A DNA stretch of 64,000 bases from Anaerolineae bacterium (GTDB lineage: Bacteria; Chloroflexota; Anaerolineae; Aggregatilineales; Phototrophicaceae): assembly GCA_022820665.1 (NCBI GenBank), contig JAJEFB010000014.1:84680-148679 (forward strand), written 5' to 3'. The notes under the pieces were generated by a model, which saw nothing but the letters and a program-made list of their open reading frames with translations, was not told the DNA's origin and did not search any database. The translations under genes and the position numbers were made by a program. Positions 1-8,151 of this stretch are shown here, in pieces; within the stretch, counting starts at the first letter, position 1, and the number at the start of each line of letters is the position of its first letter.

Positions 1-888
1 TACGGCGTCGATTCGCTTCTTCAGCGCCTCGACGCCAAGCCCCTTGGCAAGCGGTTGACTTGGGGGGCTTTGACATGTCTTTTGGGACTGCAATTCCTAC
101 AATGGCAGGCCGCCTTGGGCTATGTTGCGGAGCGACATATCGATTATCCCGGTTTCACAGCGCCCTTGAGCAAGCTGCTGCCGCTGCAAGATCGCCTGCG
201 GCAAGCCGACGATGTGCTGGTCATCAGCCAGGGCATGGCTTGGAATCTGCATCACGAGGTCGCTGTCTGGGATACCTTGCTTTGGGAGGATGTCAGTTGT
301 GTTCGGACGCTGATTCCACAAGGCTATGCGGTGTTTCCCGATCATGCTTTCACTGTGCTGATCGCGCCCGATGCCTCGATAGAGCCCCGGGACAGCCTCT
401 ATGCGAAAGCTGATTCGGAGCTCTTTCCCACGCGCGCCGGAGGGCGCGGTTATACTGTTATTGATTGGAACGCCGCCCCCGATTGGCAAGGACCCGGCAT
501 AGAGAGCCTTGATCCCGTGTTATTTTCCAATGGCGTTCAACTGACGGGATACGGGATTCACGGGGACGAGGTTTTTCTGGAGTGGCGCTTGCCCGGCCGC
601 CGCGTCGGCATGGACTATCAATACAGCGCGCAACTTTATGATGAAGAGGGGGCGCGGCTGGGACAATGGGACGGCCGCTTTTGGCATGGGCGACACTGGT
701 GCGCCGGCGATCGTTTGCTGACCTGGGGACCCCTTGAAATTGACGATCCGGCGACGACGCTCAAGGTGGCGATGTATACCTTGGGAAGCGGAAAAAACAA
801 AGCGCAGTTTTTCAATGCGGAGGTCCTGGACGAATTGGGCAATCCCGCCGGATGGTCGGCCGATATTCCGCTTGTTGGGAGCAGCTAA
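1..888 (+). CDS. Membrane glycosyltransferase-like protein, C-terminal part (truncated by window edge)
   Basis: The frame is open from the first base of the window, so the true start lies upstream; the TTG at 55 is probably internal. About 295 residues are visible. A hydrophobic stretch (around LTCLLGLQFLQWQAAL) looks like the last membrane segment. The rest reads as a soluble exterior domain, and its last 120 residues are rich in W, Y and beta-type patterns (VFLEWRLPGRR, YSAQLYDEEGARLGQWDG). The exterior domain of the facing gene has the same flavour (LVLHWKAEAAP, TVFVHMLDEEGK), so the two may be relatives. By analogy with lipid-linked-sugar glycosyltransferases it would act at the outer face of the membrane. 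The catalytic part is outside the window, so the function is inferred. Its TAA stop (886-888) overlaps the TAG stop of the minus-strand gene. Confidence 0.55.
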   Translation, partial: YGVDSLLQRLDAKPLGKRLTWGALTCLLGLQFLQWQAALGYVAERHIDYPGFTAPLSKLLPLQDRLRQADDVLVISQGMAWNLHHEVAVWDTLLWEDVSCVRTLIPQGYAVFPDHAFTVLIAPDASIEPRDSLYAKADSELFPTRAGGRGYTVIDWNAAPDWQGPGIESLDPVLFSNGVQLTGYGIHGDEVFLEWRLPGRRVGMDYQYSAQLYDEEGARLGQWDGRFWHGRHWCAGDRLLTWGPLEIDDPATTLKVAMYTLGSGKNKAQFFNAEVLDELGNPAGWSADIPLVGSS

Positions 889-3434
889 TTGCCCTCATCG
901 CTGGATTCCGTTGCAACCGGGGCTGCCGGCTCGATTGTCGACTCCTCGACCGCGGCGCCTTCACTATTTCCGGCTTGGGCAGTCGCCGCCGCTTCTTCGG
1001 TGAGGCGAATGCTCTCTATCAAGATCTCCCAGGGAACGACGAAGGAATCCAGGAAAACCTCTTCCGGCGCTTCTTCCTCGGTTTCGCCTTCAATCTGATG
1101 GCGATACTGTATCTTCGGGTAACCCAAGCCGTCATTGATATACCACCCGACGCTGACGGCGTGGTCGAGCAGTGGCAGTTCTTCCGGCAACTGATGATAG
1201 GTCAAATATGTTTCACCCCAACGCCAGTATTTTGTTGGCAGCCGAGGCGCCAGATCCGCTTGCGCGATGATCTTGCCTTCTTCGTCCAGCATGTGAACAA
1301 ACACAGTGTAGTCCTCGGCCGGCGCCGCTTCAGCCTTCCAATGCAACACGAGTTCGTTCAGATCGCTATCGACCAGGTAGCTTTGCAATCGAATCGACTC
1401 GTCGAAATTCGGTTGCGCGTCGCTTGGTATTTCGACAAAGCCGCTGGCGGTATCCTGCAGTCTTGCGCTAACGACTGCGCCAATATCAAGCAAGACCGGA
1501 TGAATGTCATCGCCCTCGGCGTTGGTCGCGACAATTGAGTTATCGTCCTCGAGGTCTTCCCATTCTACCTGCAGGTCGAATGGATATCGGCCCGTAGCCC
1601 CGCCGTGGATTGAAATCACGTACTCATCCGCATAAATGGCACCTTCTTCCCATTGGGAAGTGAGCAAGGCGCCAGCCCCGGGATACGTGATGTAGTGGCC
1701 TATTTCCTGCTTGTTGTCATCTACAAAGGTCAGGAAGACGCTATTGTCTTGCTCGGATTGTGCCAGGACCTGCCAGTACAATTTGACCCTGACCTTGTCT
1801 CCCGGGCTGTAACGCCGGTCCAGGCGCTCGTAGGCTATCAGCGCGACGTCGCCAAATTCGGCATAGACCGGACGCGCATTCTCGGGCACGGCGGTCATAG
1901 GCTCGGGCGCGGCGTACTGCCCGGCGATGACCGTGAAGGGCGCCAGCATGGCGGCCAGCCCAAGGATGCGCAACTGCCAGACCATCGTTTCGTGCAGCAG
2001 CTCTTTGGGAACGGCGTCGCCGGCTCGGACGAACTCCAGATTGGGCGGGCGCAAAGAAAACACGATCCACCAGACCATCTCGACGAAACCCACCGCGAGC
2101 ACGGGGCTTATCACCGCGATCAGGGGAAAGAGTATGCGTCCGTCAGCGGTGCGGGTCAAAGTCCCCCAATAAAGCACGCCAATCCAGAGTAGGAGGGCTG
2201 TAATCAAGAGTATCGCCAGATGCCTGAGTTCATAGCGAGCGTAGGCGAAGTCGCTGATGGCCAGCAGTTGCAGAATCAAGAATATGCAGCCGATAAAACT
2301 TAGCAGCGTCATCAAATCCAGCAGCAGGTAGTATATGGCGGTGAGCTGGATATTGAGCGCGCCAAACAGACCCCAATAAGACATGCGGAATTGCTGAAAC
2401 TCGGCGAACAAGTTGACCAAGCTGAAACTCATGCCGCGGGGTCCGGCGATATTGGCCATTGTCATCATGCCGAAAGGTTCATTGTATAGCTGCACATTGC
2501 GCAGGTACCACCAGGCGGCAATCAGCATCCAGAAAACAACGAGGCTGATAAAGTAAATGACGCCGCCCCGTCGATCGCGCGTTCGGTACAGCGCCAGCCC
2601 GCCAACGAGCAACAGCGCCGGCAGCAGAACCAGAGAGGTCACTTTGGTGATGCTCGTCAAGGCAAACAGCAGGGCAATGCACAGGCTGATCCGGGAGCGA
2701 AAGCCGTCACGGAGGCATCGCAGCGTCAAAAGTACCAGCGCGCCGTTTAAGATCATCGCCAGCGAGTCGTTGCTGACGGAGGCGCTGATAAAAATGAACA
2801 TCGGGTTGAGGCCCGTGAGCGCGGCCGCGACAAATGCCACCGTCGGGCGTTGTGGGGCGACGAATTCGCTGATTTTGTATACCAGAACGATGGTTCCCGC
2901 GCCAAGCGCGAGCCCGAATAGCCGAAGCAAAAGCACCACGAAGCCGGTGCCTCGCAACAAAGAAAGCGAGTCGTCGTGAACAATCAGGTTCTTGTTGCCG
3001 TAGGCATTCGGGAGGCTCGCTCTTACATGAGGATTCAGACGGCGATATTCATCGACGTCATTCATGTCGAAGGGCGAGGTGAGCAGCGCCGTTACGGCAT
3101 AATAAAGCGGCGGCTGACTGCCGTGTTGCGCATAAACAGTCTCGTTGCCGTCAAACACTTGTATCGGCAGGTTGCCCGTCTCCCGCACATACTGCAGAAA
3201 GCCAAAGTGCCATAGCTCATCATTTGCTTCGAATACCGGGGTCGCTGCTGTATAGCTAAAGCCGAAAATGATGTACAGGAGCAGAATCCACTGCAAGGGA
3301 CTGAGCGGTATATCCAGGCTGTTTACCCACTTCCATGCCCGGAGCAATACTCTGATGAGCTCTTTCAAGACATCCTGAACGCGGTCAATCCAGGGTAAGA
3401 CTGGGCGCGCTAAAGCCTGTAATTGTGCTCGCAT
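885..3434 (-). CDS. Large polytopic membrane protein, GT39/DUF2142-like glycosyltransferase
   Basis: An 849-residue protein. After a short amphipathic start (1-45) come about ten or more hydrophobic segments to about residue 490, then an exterior region of about 350 residues with two beta-rich domains. The first exterior loop carries FEANDELWHFGFLQY (D72, E73, H76), like the acidic DE..H loop of PMT/ArnT-type (GT39) and DUF2142 membrane glycosyltransferases that use polyprenyl-phosphate sugars. The C-terminal tail is acidic, Ala/Glu-rich and low-complexity. The ATG at 3434 lies only six bases after a TATAAT on the minus strand, so the mRNA may be leaderless. Donor and acceptor are unknown; cell-envelope glycosylation is an inference from the architecture. 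Confidence 0.7.
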   Translation of the reverse strand: MRAQLQALARPVLPWIDRVQDVLKELIRVLLRAWKWVNSLDIPLSPLQWILLLYIIFGFSYTAATPVFEANDELWHFGFLQYVRETGNLPIQVFDGNETVYAQHGSQPPLYYAVTALLTSPFDMNDVDEYRRLNPHVRASLPNAYGNKNLIVHDDSLSLLRGTGFVVLLLRLFGLALGAGTIVLVYKISEFVAPQRPTVAFVAAALTGLNPMFIFISASVSNDSLAMILNGALVLLTLRCLRDGFRSRISLCIALLFALTSITKVTSLVLLPALLLVGGLALYRTRDRRGGVIYFISLVVFWMLIAAWWYLRNVQLYNEPFGMMTMANIAGPRGMSFSLVNLFAEFQQFRMSYWGLFGALNIQLTAIYYLLLDLMTLLSFIGCIFLILQLLAISDFAYARYELRHLAILLITALLLWIGVLYWGTLTRTADGRILFPLIAVISPVLAVGFVEMVWWIVFSLRPPNLEFVRAGDAVPKELLHETMVWQLRILGLAAMLAPFTVIAGQYAAPEPMTAVPENARPVYAEFGDVALIAYERLDRRYSPGDKVRVKLYWQVLAQSEQDNSVFLTFVDDNKQEIGHYITYPGAGALLTSQWEEGAIYADEYVISIHGGATGRYPFDLQVEWEDLEDDNSIVATNAEGDDIHPVLLDIGAVVSARLQDTASGFVEIPSDAQPNFDESIRLQSYLVDSDLNELVLHWKAEAAPAEDYTVFVHMLDEEGKIIAQADLAPRLPTKYWRWGETYLTYHQLPEELPLLDHAVSVGWYINDGLGYPKIQYRHQIEGETEEEAPEEVFLDSFVVPWEILIESIRLTEEAAATAQAGNSEGAAVEESTIEPAAPVATESSDEGN

Positions 3435-3440
3435 GGACTC

Positions 3441-3446
3441 ATTATA
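3441..3446 (-). promoter_or_regulatory. Candidate leaderless -10 element of the membrane glycosyltransferase gene
   Basis: The minus strand reads TATAAT followed by six bases and the ATG at 3434. Transcription starting 6-7 bases after a -10 box would begin at the start codon. No good -35 hexamer sits 16-18 bases upstream, so support is the -10 and its spacing only. Confidence 0.4.
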
Positions 3447-3637
3447 CTCCGGTCAGCAAAAAACAAGGACTTCTGCAACTGCGATTGCTGGGTAGTGTAT
3501 CCTTTTCAGTGGAGACAAAAAAACTGTCACAAAGGGTGTGTAGACACAGCCCTACGCTATTAGCTGACCCGTCCCTATCGTACCGTGTTACTTCAAACAT
3601 ATCCGCCCCTCTCCCATCGCAGCGGGTTGCTTAGATA

Positions 3638-3668
3638 CTGACAGCCGCTTGTCCCTACCGGCTGTCAG
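3638..3668. repeat. Perfect 10-bp inverted repeat (hairpin)
   Basis: CTGACAGCCG (3638-3647) and CGGCTGTCAG (3659-3668) are exact reverse complements around an 11-base loop. No T-run follows on either strand, and no gene end is close enough for an ordinary terminator. It may be a regulator site or a remnant of a palindromic repeat; its role is unknown. Confidence 0.6.
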
Positions 3669-3725
3669 GTGGTTGTTGTCCTTTCATATCAAACAGCTTC
3701 GCTGCATTGCCCATGTCATCTTGTC

Positions 3726-3754
3726 TTGCCGCTGAACTTCGCGAATGATATGCT
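3726..3754 (+). promoter_or_regulatory. Candidate sigma-A type promoter, possibly leaderless
   Basis: TTGCCG (3726-3731), a 17-base spacer and TATGCT (3749-3754), with the ATG of the next gene at 3764. The predicted start of transcription (about 3761) falls within a few bases of the ATG, leaving no room for a ribosome binding site. Confidence 0.5.
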
Positions 3755-3763
3755 ATCGTCGAC

Positions 3764-4255
3764 ATGAGACTGAAGAAGACAGGCCAATTGGCGATACGTT
3801 TTGCGGTGGAGGAAGACTTGAGGCGGGCAGCTCTTATTTGGAACGAGCGCGCGTCGTTACTTCAGCAGTCGGATGATCTTCAGCCATTGAACCCGGAGCG
3901 GATTCCCGATTGGCAACGACGAGCCAGATCGTGGTTGAAGAACGACGAGTGCGGTTTCTTTGTAGGGGAGGTGAACAAGAGCATCAGTGGCTACATAGTG
4001 GTCATGATCTCCGAGGGACCAGCCGGGCTGGGACCGGCCGTCGTTGGGAAAGTGATCGACATGGCTGTTGATCTGCATGAATCTTGTCCCGGTCTCAGTG
4101 GCGCATTGTTGGATGAAGCGCGTAAATGGCTCAAGGCGCGCGACGTAGGTTTTTTGATCGTGGACGTACCAGCGCGTTATCCCGTTGAAGAGGCTTTCTG
4201 GCGGGCGCAAGGCGCGCGTTTGCGATTTAATCAGAATTGGTTAACTCTATTTTAA
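3764..4255 (+). CDS. GNAT-like acetyltransferase (divergent)
   Basis: A 163-residue protein with GNAT-like layout: an N-terminal beta-alpha part (LAIRFAVEEDLRRAALIWNE), a central strand pair (CGFFVGEVNKSISGYIVVMI), an alpha helix (ALLDEARKWLKARDV) and a C-terminal FWRAQGAR motif resembling the FYxxxGF region of GNAT enzymes. The usual acetyl-CoA loop (R/Q-x-x-G-x-G/A) is not visible; its place is taken by HESCPGLSG. It may therefore be a degenerate or non-catalytic member. The next gene is a standard GNAT, so the pair may be an old duplication. Substrate unknown. Confidence 0.55.
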   Translation: MRLKKTGQLAIRFAVEEDLRRAALIWNERASLLQQSDDLQPLNPERIPDWQRRARSWLKNDECGFFVGEVNKSISGYIVVMISEGPAGLGPAVVGKVIDMAVDLHESCPGLSGALLDEARKWLKARDVGFLIVDVPARYPVEEAFWRAQGARLRFNQNWLTLF

Positions 4256-4334
4256 TACCCCCTTGCTCACGCAAGGAGAAGGCTGGTTATTTTGTGCGAG
4301 CGCGGTCGACCCTATCGCTGCTGCCGCGCGGCTG
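4251..4334 (+). repeat. Dispersed structured repeat, copy A (diverged)
   Basis: First of five copies in the window. It begins in the T/A-rich stretch overlapping the stop of the previous gene, then has hairpin CCTTGC-TCAC-GCAAGG (4261-4276), the conserved GAGAAGG...GTTATTTTG box, a GAGCGCG segment and the terminal GCGCGGCTG. Its second half is shorter than in other copies. The final G is the first base of the likely GTG start of the next gene. Confidence 0.75.
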
Positions 4335-4801
4335 TGATACGATTGGCGAATGAAGCGGATGCGGACCGAATCGGCTGTTTATGGTTGGAAATGGTGGAAT
4401 ACCACCAAGCCTTTGATCCGCTCACGTTTCGCGCGGCCGACGATGGCGCCGACTTGTACGCGCAGCGGATCCTGCAACGGTTGTCCGATCCCTGGACTCG
4501 TATTCTGGTTGCCGAAGTTGGCGGCGACGTCGTAGCCTATGCGCTTGGCTTGGTAGCCGATATCACGACTGAGATGTTCCAGCCGCTGCGCAGTGGATTG
4601 CTGGCTGACATCTACGTCACGGCCGAACACCGCCGCCAAGGGCTGGGCCGAGAGTTGGTGGCGAAAATGTCGGACTGGTTTCAAACCCAGAAGGTAAGCC
4701 ATTTTGAATGGCATGTTAGCGCGCAGAATCCAGCGGCGATTCAATTTTGGAAGGCAATTGGCGGCAAAGCGACGATGCTGCGAATGCGCGCCGATATCTG
4801 A
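4334..4801 (+). CDS. GNAT family N-acetyltransferase
   Basis: A 155-residue protein from GTG 4334. This start is preferred because homologous GNAT proteins begin with an IRLAxxxDxxxI-type strand, and the in-frame extension upstream would be translated repeat DNA. The acetyl-CoA loop is clear (RRQGLGRELVAKM), followed by a strand (HFEWHVSAQNPAAIQFWKAIGG) typical of the fold's C-terminal half. It should transfer an acetyl group from acetyl-CoA to an amine; the acceptor cannot be told. alaX follows 11 bases downstream, suggesting co-transcription. The start directly abuts repeat copy A, so any leader RNA contains the repeat. Confidence 0.8.
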   Translation: MIRLANEADADRIGCLWLEMVEYHQAFDPLTFRAADDGADLYAQRILQRLSDPWTRILVAEVGGDVVAYALGLVADITTEMFQPLRSGLLADIYVTAEHRRQGLGRELVAKMSDWFQTQKVSHFEWHVSAQNPAAIQFWKAIGGKATMLRMRADI

Positions 4802-4812
4802 AGGAGTTAGCA

Positions 4813-5520
4813 GTGACGGAACAACTGTATTTGGAAGACAGTTATCTACGGGAGTTTGAAGCCAAAGTCGTATCGCATGATATCGCGAACAATGGCGTAA
4901 AACTCGACAGGACCGCCTTTTATCCTGGCGGCGGCGGTCAGCCTTGCGACATTGGCAAGCTCCGCAACGGGCAGAGCGAATACGATGTTGGCAAGGTCAC
5001 GCGCGGGAACATACACATCATCGAAGGCTCTCTGCCGCCCGTTGGCAGCGACATACAGGGCATGGTCGACTGGGAGCGGCGCTACAAGCTGATGCGCACG
5101 CACACCGCGATGCATGTTTTGTGCGGCGTTGTATGGCGCGACTACCAAGCCAGCGTTACCGGGGGCAATATGGATGTTCTGTCGGGCAGGATGGACTTCG
5201 AATTCGAACGGCTGGCGCCGGAAGTCGTGCTGGAAATTGAAGAGAAGATTAATTTGGAAGTGGCCGCGGCTCGCGACGTCAAGATTCAGATATTGCCGCG
5301 GAACGTCGCCTTTGAGATTCCCGACCTGATTCGTACAAAGATCAATTTGTTGCCGGAGTCGATTAAGGAAGTGCGCACGGTGGAAATCGTCGGGCTTGAT
5401 CTGCAGGCGGATGGTGGAACGCATGTTGCGAATACTTGCGAAGTTGGCGGGATAAAGATCAGCAAATACAAGAGCAAGGGTGGTATCAACAAGCGGCTTT
5501 ATGTGGAGATCGGCGGCTAA
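4813..5520 (+). CDS. alaX: Alanyl-tRNA editing protein AlaX (trans-editing hydrolase)
   Basis: A 235-residue free-standing homologue of the alanyl-tRNA synthetase editing domain; such proteins hydrolyse Ser-tRNA(Ala) or Gly-tRNA(Ala). The N-terminal beta domain has the FYPGGGGQPCD motif (residues 37-46). The zinc/catalytic HxxxH is HTAMH (H97, H101). The second zinc motif reads ADGGTHV (D200, H204), with Asp where alanyl-tRNA synthetase has Cys. GTG 4813 is chosen because AAGGAG lies six bases upstream (4801-4806); the in-frame extension to 4747 overlaps the GNAT gene. It is coupled to the next gene by a TAATG overlap. Confidence 0.88.
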   Translation: MTEQLYLEDSYLREFEAKVVSHDIANNGVKLDRTAFYPGGGGQPCDIGKLRNGQSEYDVGKVTRGNIHIIEGSLPPVGSDIQGMVDWERRYKLMRTHTAMHVLCGVVWRDYQASVTGGNMDVLSGRMDFEFERLAPEVVLEIEEKINLEVAAARDVKIQILPRNVAFEIPDLIRTKINLLPESIKEVRTVEIVGLDLQADGGTHVANTCEVGGIKISKYKSKGGINKRLYVEIGG

Positions 5521-6221
5521 TGCGCTATTTGCATCCTGTGCAGGCGCACGAAAGTTTTGTCGCCAGTGGAGTTTATTTGTTCGCCAAGGATGGCAGGTCG
5601 TTAAGCAAGACGGAATCATGGACCATTCATGAGTTGGGCGATGGCAGCAAGTTCGTGCGTGTTGACAGCGACGCGCGCGAAGAAGAAGGCAAGTCGCTTC
5701 TGGCGGAGCTTTTGATCAGCAGCGACGACGAAGTAATTCGCTTTGACCTTCGCTATGAAAATGATCAGTTTGAAGGCGGTATAAGGACACTGTCCGCTAC
5801 CTATAGCCTGGTTGACCAGGTCATGCGGGTTGGCTACCGAATGAATGGGGCGGTACGAAGCTATCTTGAACGAGAGATGGTGCCCGAGGTATTGCCGGAT
5901 ATCCCGCTTCTAGTCATGCGCGGGAGAACGCTTCGCGCGCTGTCGGAATGTGTGGGAAAACCGGTCTCGGTTTTTGTGCCGATGTTTGAACATGCGCAGT
6001 TGTTCCCCGGCGTGACGCGCATTGTGCAATCGCCAGTGGAGTGTTTGGGCTCCGAACGCCTGGCGCTGGGCAAACGCGAAATCCTGACTCAGCGATTCCG
6101 CTATGTCGATAAAGCCGCGTCTTACTGGGTTGATGAGCAGGGCATTGTCATCAAACGAATCAACGCTTTCAAGCAGCATGAATTCTCGGTCACTGTCAGC
6201 AACTATGCGCGCCGTCCATAG
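5520..6221 (+). CDS. Conserved-looking protein of unknown function
   Basis: A 233-residue soluble protein that I do not recognise. The ATG at 5520 overlaps the alaX stop (TAATG), so it is translationally coupled to the editing protein. It has no signal peptide, membrane segment or metal motif. The sequence alternates beta-type segments (ESFVASGVYLFAK, ESWTIHELGDGSKFVRVD, EVIRFDLRYEND) and ends with FKQHEFSVTVSNYARRP, which suggests a beta-barrel or sandwich, perhaps ligand-binding. The coupling argues for a shared role, but nothing in the sequence states it. Confidence 0.6.
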   Translation: MRYLHPVQAHESFVASGVYLFAKDGRSLSKTESWTIHELGDGSKFVRVDSDAREEEGKSLLAELLISSDDEVIRFDLRYENDQFEGGIRTLSATYSLVDQVMRVGYRMNGAVRSYLEREMVPEVLPDIPLLVMRGRTLRALSECVGKPVSVFVPMFEHAQLFPGVTRIVQSPVECLGSERLALGKREILTQRFRYVDKAASYWVDEQGIVIKRINAFKQHEFSVTVSNYARRP

Positions 6222-6226
6222 TAGAA

Positions 6227-7267
6227 GTGTCCAAGGCAAGCGTTCCCGGAAAGCAAAGGCAAATGCTTAGGCGCTTTCGGATTTTCCTCGGACCGGCCAG
6301 ATTCAAGGCATTTTTCGTCCTGCTTGGCGTTACCGGTATTGCCAGTCTGGTGCTGAATATCGCCGCGGACAGGCTTTACTGGGCTACAGCAGCGCAGAGT
6401 TTACTGCTCGCTGTTTTTCTCGCGGGCGCATCCTATCTGATTCTAGGCCGATTAACGCGTGAGGAACGTCTTCGCTGGTTGGCGGTGATCGTGCCCGCAG
6501 CTTTGGCTGTCGTCATCGCTTCGAGTCTTCTGCCGCACTTAACCGGCTTGTTTGTCGGCGCCGGCATCGGCTGGATCGTCGCCGGAATCTTCGTGTTTAA
6601 CAGCACGGGAGGTCCTCAGAATTACAAGCGTGCCGTACGCGCCATGCGAAAGGGAGATTATGCGGCTGCCATCAAATCAATCACTGCGCAGATCAAGCTC
6701 GAACCTTCGCGGGGAGAGCATTATCGATTTCGGGCGGAGCTCTATCGCTTGGCGGGTAAGCTGGAAGCCGCGAAGCAGGACTATCGCAGGATGATCAAAT
6801 TGGGGGAGCAAACTGCGGTTGCATATAATGGTTTGGCGGAAGTGGAATTGCAGGGAGGCAACTATCAGAAGGCGCTTGAGGCGGCAGAAATCGCATACGA
6901 AATGTCCCCGGAGGAGTGGGTGGCTGCCTACAACCTTGGCATGATCGAAGACCGCTTGCAGCTTAGTGAAGGCGCGATTGAACACCTCCGCTCTGCCTTG
7001 GCGCTAAAGATGCCTGATTCTCGACACCGGCTGCTAGCTCATCTATACTTATTGAGAGCCCATCTGCGGCTGGGCGATTCGGTTGGAGCGGCACAGGCAC
7101 TGGATGCGATGAAGAGGGAAAAGTCCGGCTTGGAAGAGTGGCAGGTCATTATGAGCGCTGATGAGGCGCATGCCTTGCGGGATGTGCTAAGCGAGGATAT
7201 CGATTACGCCCGCGATCTGATTCGGGATGAAAAAGGCCTGGAGACAGCGCAGGTTGGAGAAACATGA
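6227..7267 (+). CDS. TPR-repeat membrane protein (first of three)
   Basis: A 346-residue protein with about four N-terminal membrane segments (residues 18-125, e.g. FFVLLGVTGIASLVLNIAA and LLLAVFLAGASYLIL), then a cytoplasmic run of tetratricopeptide repeats from about 130 to 300 (KGDYAAAIKSITAQIKLEP, GGNYQKALEAAEIAYEMSP). The start is taken at GTG 6227; ATG 6263 would remove a basic N-terminus. Its stop overlaps the next start as ATGA, so the three TPR genes form one translationally coupled unit. TPRs are protein-binding scaffolds; the partner is unknown. Confidence 0.7.
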   Translation: MSKASVPGKQRQMLRRFRIFLGPARFKAFFVLLGVTGIASLVLNIAADRLYWATAAQSLLLAVFLAGASYLILGRLTREERLRWLAVIVPAALAVVIASSLLPHLTGLFVGAGIGWIVAGIFVFNSTGGPQNYKRAVRAMRKGDYAAAIKSITAQIKLEPSRGEHYRFRAELYRLAGKLEAAKQDYRRMIKLGEQTAVAYNGLAEVELQGGNYQKALEAAEIAYEMSPEEWVAAYNLGMIEDRLQLSEGAIEHLRSALALKMPDSRHRLLAHLYLLRAHLRLGDSVGAAQALDAMKREKSGLEEWQVIMSADEAHALRDVLSEDIDYARDLIRDEKGLETAQVGET

Positions 7268-8151
7268 TGTCTGTCCGCCGGTTAATCGCGTGGATAGCGG
7301 TCTTCGTATCCGTTGCGCTGGCGCTGCTGGGAATCGTGGTTTTTGTCTTGGGCGTGGCGATCGAATTTGCCAGCGGGATGACACAACCGCTTGATCCCTA
7401 CCTGTCACCCGTAGCGCAATTGTCGCTGGCGGGCTTGTGCCTGTCCGCGAGCATGATCGTTCTCGGCTTCTTGCTGGTCGGCATCTTGCTAGCGCGACAG
7501 TCCCGCCAGTACGGCGCGGGATACGGCGAAGCGTATCGTTTAATCCAGAAACTGCAGTTTCCGCAGGCAATACAGTTGTTGGAACGCGTATTGGCCGGCG
7601 GCAAAATCACGCCGGACCTGCTCATGCTCTTGACAAGCGCCTATGCCTACAACGGGCAACTGGCGAAAGCCCAAGCAACCGCCGATCAAGCTGTACAGAT
7701 GTTCCCGCAAAACGCCGCCGCTTACATGACCCTGGCAAACGGCTATCGCATGCAGGCCAGCTACGGCGAAGCGGCCATGGCGCTACAGACAGCCGCGCAA
7801 CTGTCGCCCGATCAGCCGATTATCTGGGCGGAACTGGGTTTCATACAGCAGTTGGCAGGCGAGCACGACTCTGCCATCGAGTCCTTCAAGCATGCGGTGC
7901 TGTATTCGATGCCTTCAATGTACAGCGTGCGCGTCAACTATTATCTCTCGCAACACTACGCGACAGTCGGGGATTCGACGAACGCTGCCAGCGCGACCGA
8001 GCGCATGATAAGTACGAAACATGGGCTGAAGGCTTGGAAGTCGACGCTTAGCGCGCTGGAAGGAACTGCCTACGGCAGTTTGCTCAATTACGAAATCGAA
8101 AAAATCGAGCGAGCGATCGCCGATGCCGAAGAGCAGCAGCAAAAGGCATGA
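7264..8151 (+). CDS. TPR-repeat membrane protein (second of three)
   Basis: A 295-residue protein with two N-terminal membrane segments (about residues 8-32 and 50-73), then tetratricopeptide-type helix pairs from about residue 85 to 230 (LQFPQAIQLLERVLAGG, NGQLAKAQATADQAVQMFP, QASYGEAAMALQTAAQLSP, AGEHDSAIESFKHAVLYS). The C-terminus is a charged helix ending in EEQQQKA. It has ATGA overlaps with both neighbours. The same design as the flanking genes implies tandem duplication and a likely hetero-assembly at the membrane. Confidence 0.7.
   Translation: MMSVRRLIAWIAVFVSVALALLGIVVFVLGVAIEFASGMTQPLDPYLSPVAQLSLAGLCLSASMIVLGFLLVGILLARQSRQYGAGYGEAYRLIQKLQFPQAIQLLERVLAGGKITPDLLMLLTSAYAYNGQLAKAQATADQAVQMFPQNAAAYMTLANGYRMQASYGEAAMALQTAAQLSPDQPIIWAELGFIQQLAGEHDSAIESFKHAVLYSMPSMYSVRVNYYLSQHYATVGDSTNAASATERMISTKHGLKAWKSTLSALEGTAYGSLLNYEIEKIERAIADAEEQQQKA

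Larger units (their letters stand above)
3435..3763. other. Divergent intergenic region
   Basis: A 329-base gap between divergent genes. It holds a candidate promoter for each side and one strong hairpin (3638-3668). I see no coding potential and no recognisable RNA gene in the rest. Confidence 0.6.

Noticed and set aside
4846..5619. A 257-residue antisense open frame opposite alaX
   Set aside because: alaX has clear motifs and a strong ribosome binding site; the antisense protein does not resemble any family.
5861..6239. Overlapping antisense open frames inside the unknown gene after alaX
   Set aside because: Short, without ribosome binding sites, and the plus-strand gene is coupled to alaX by TAATG.
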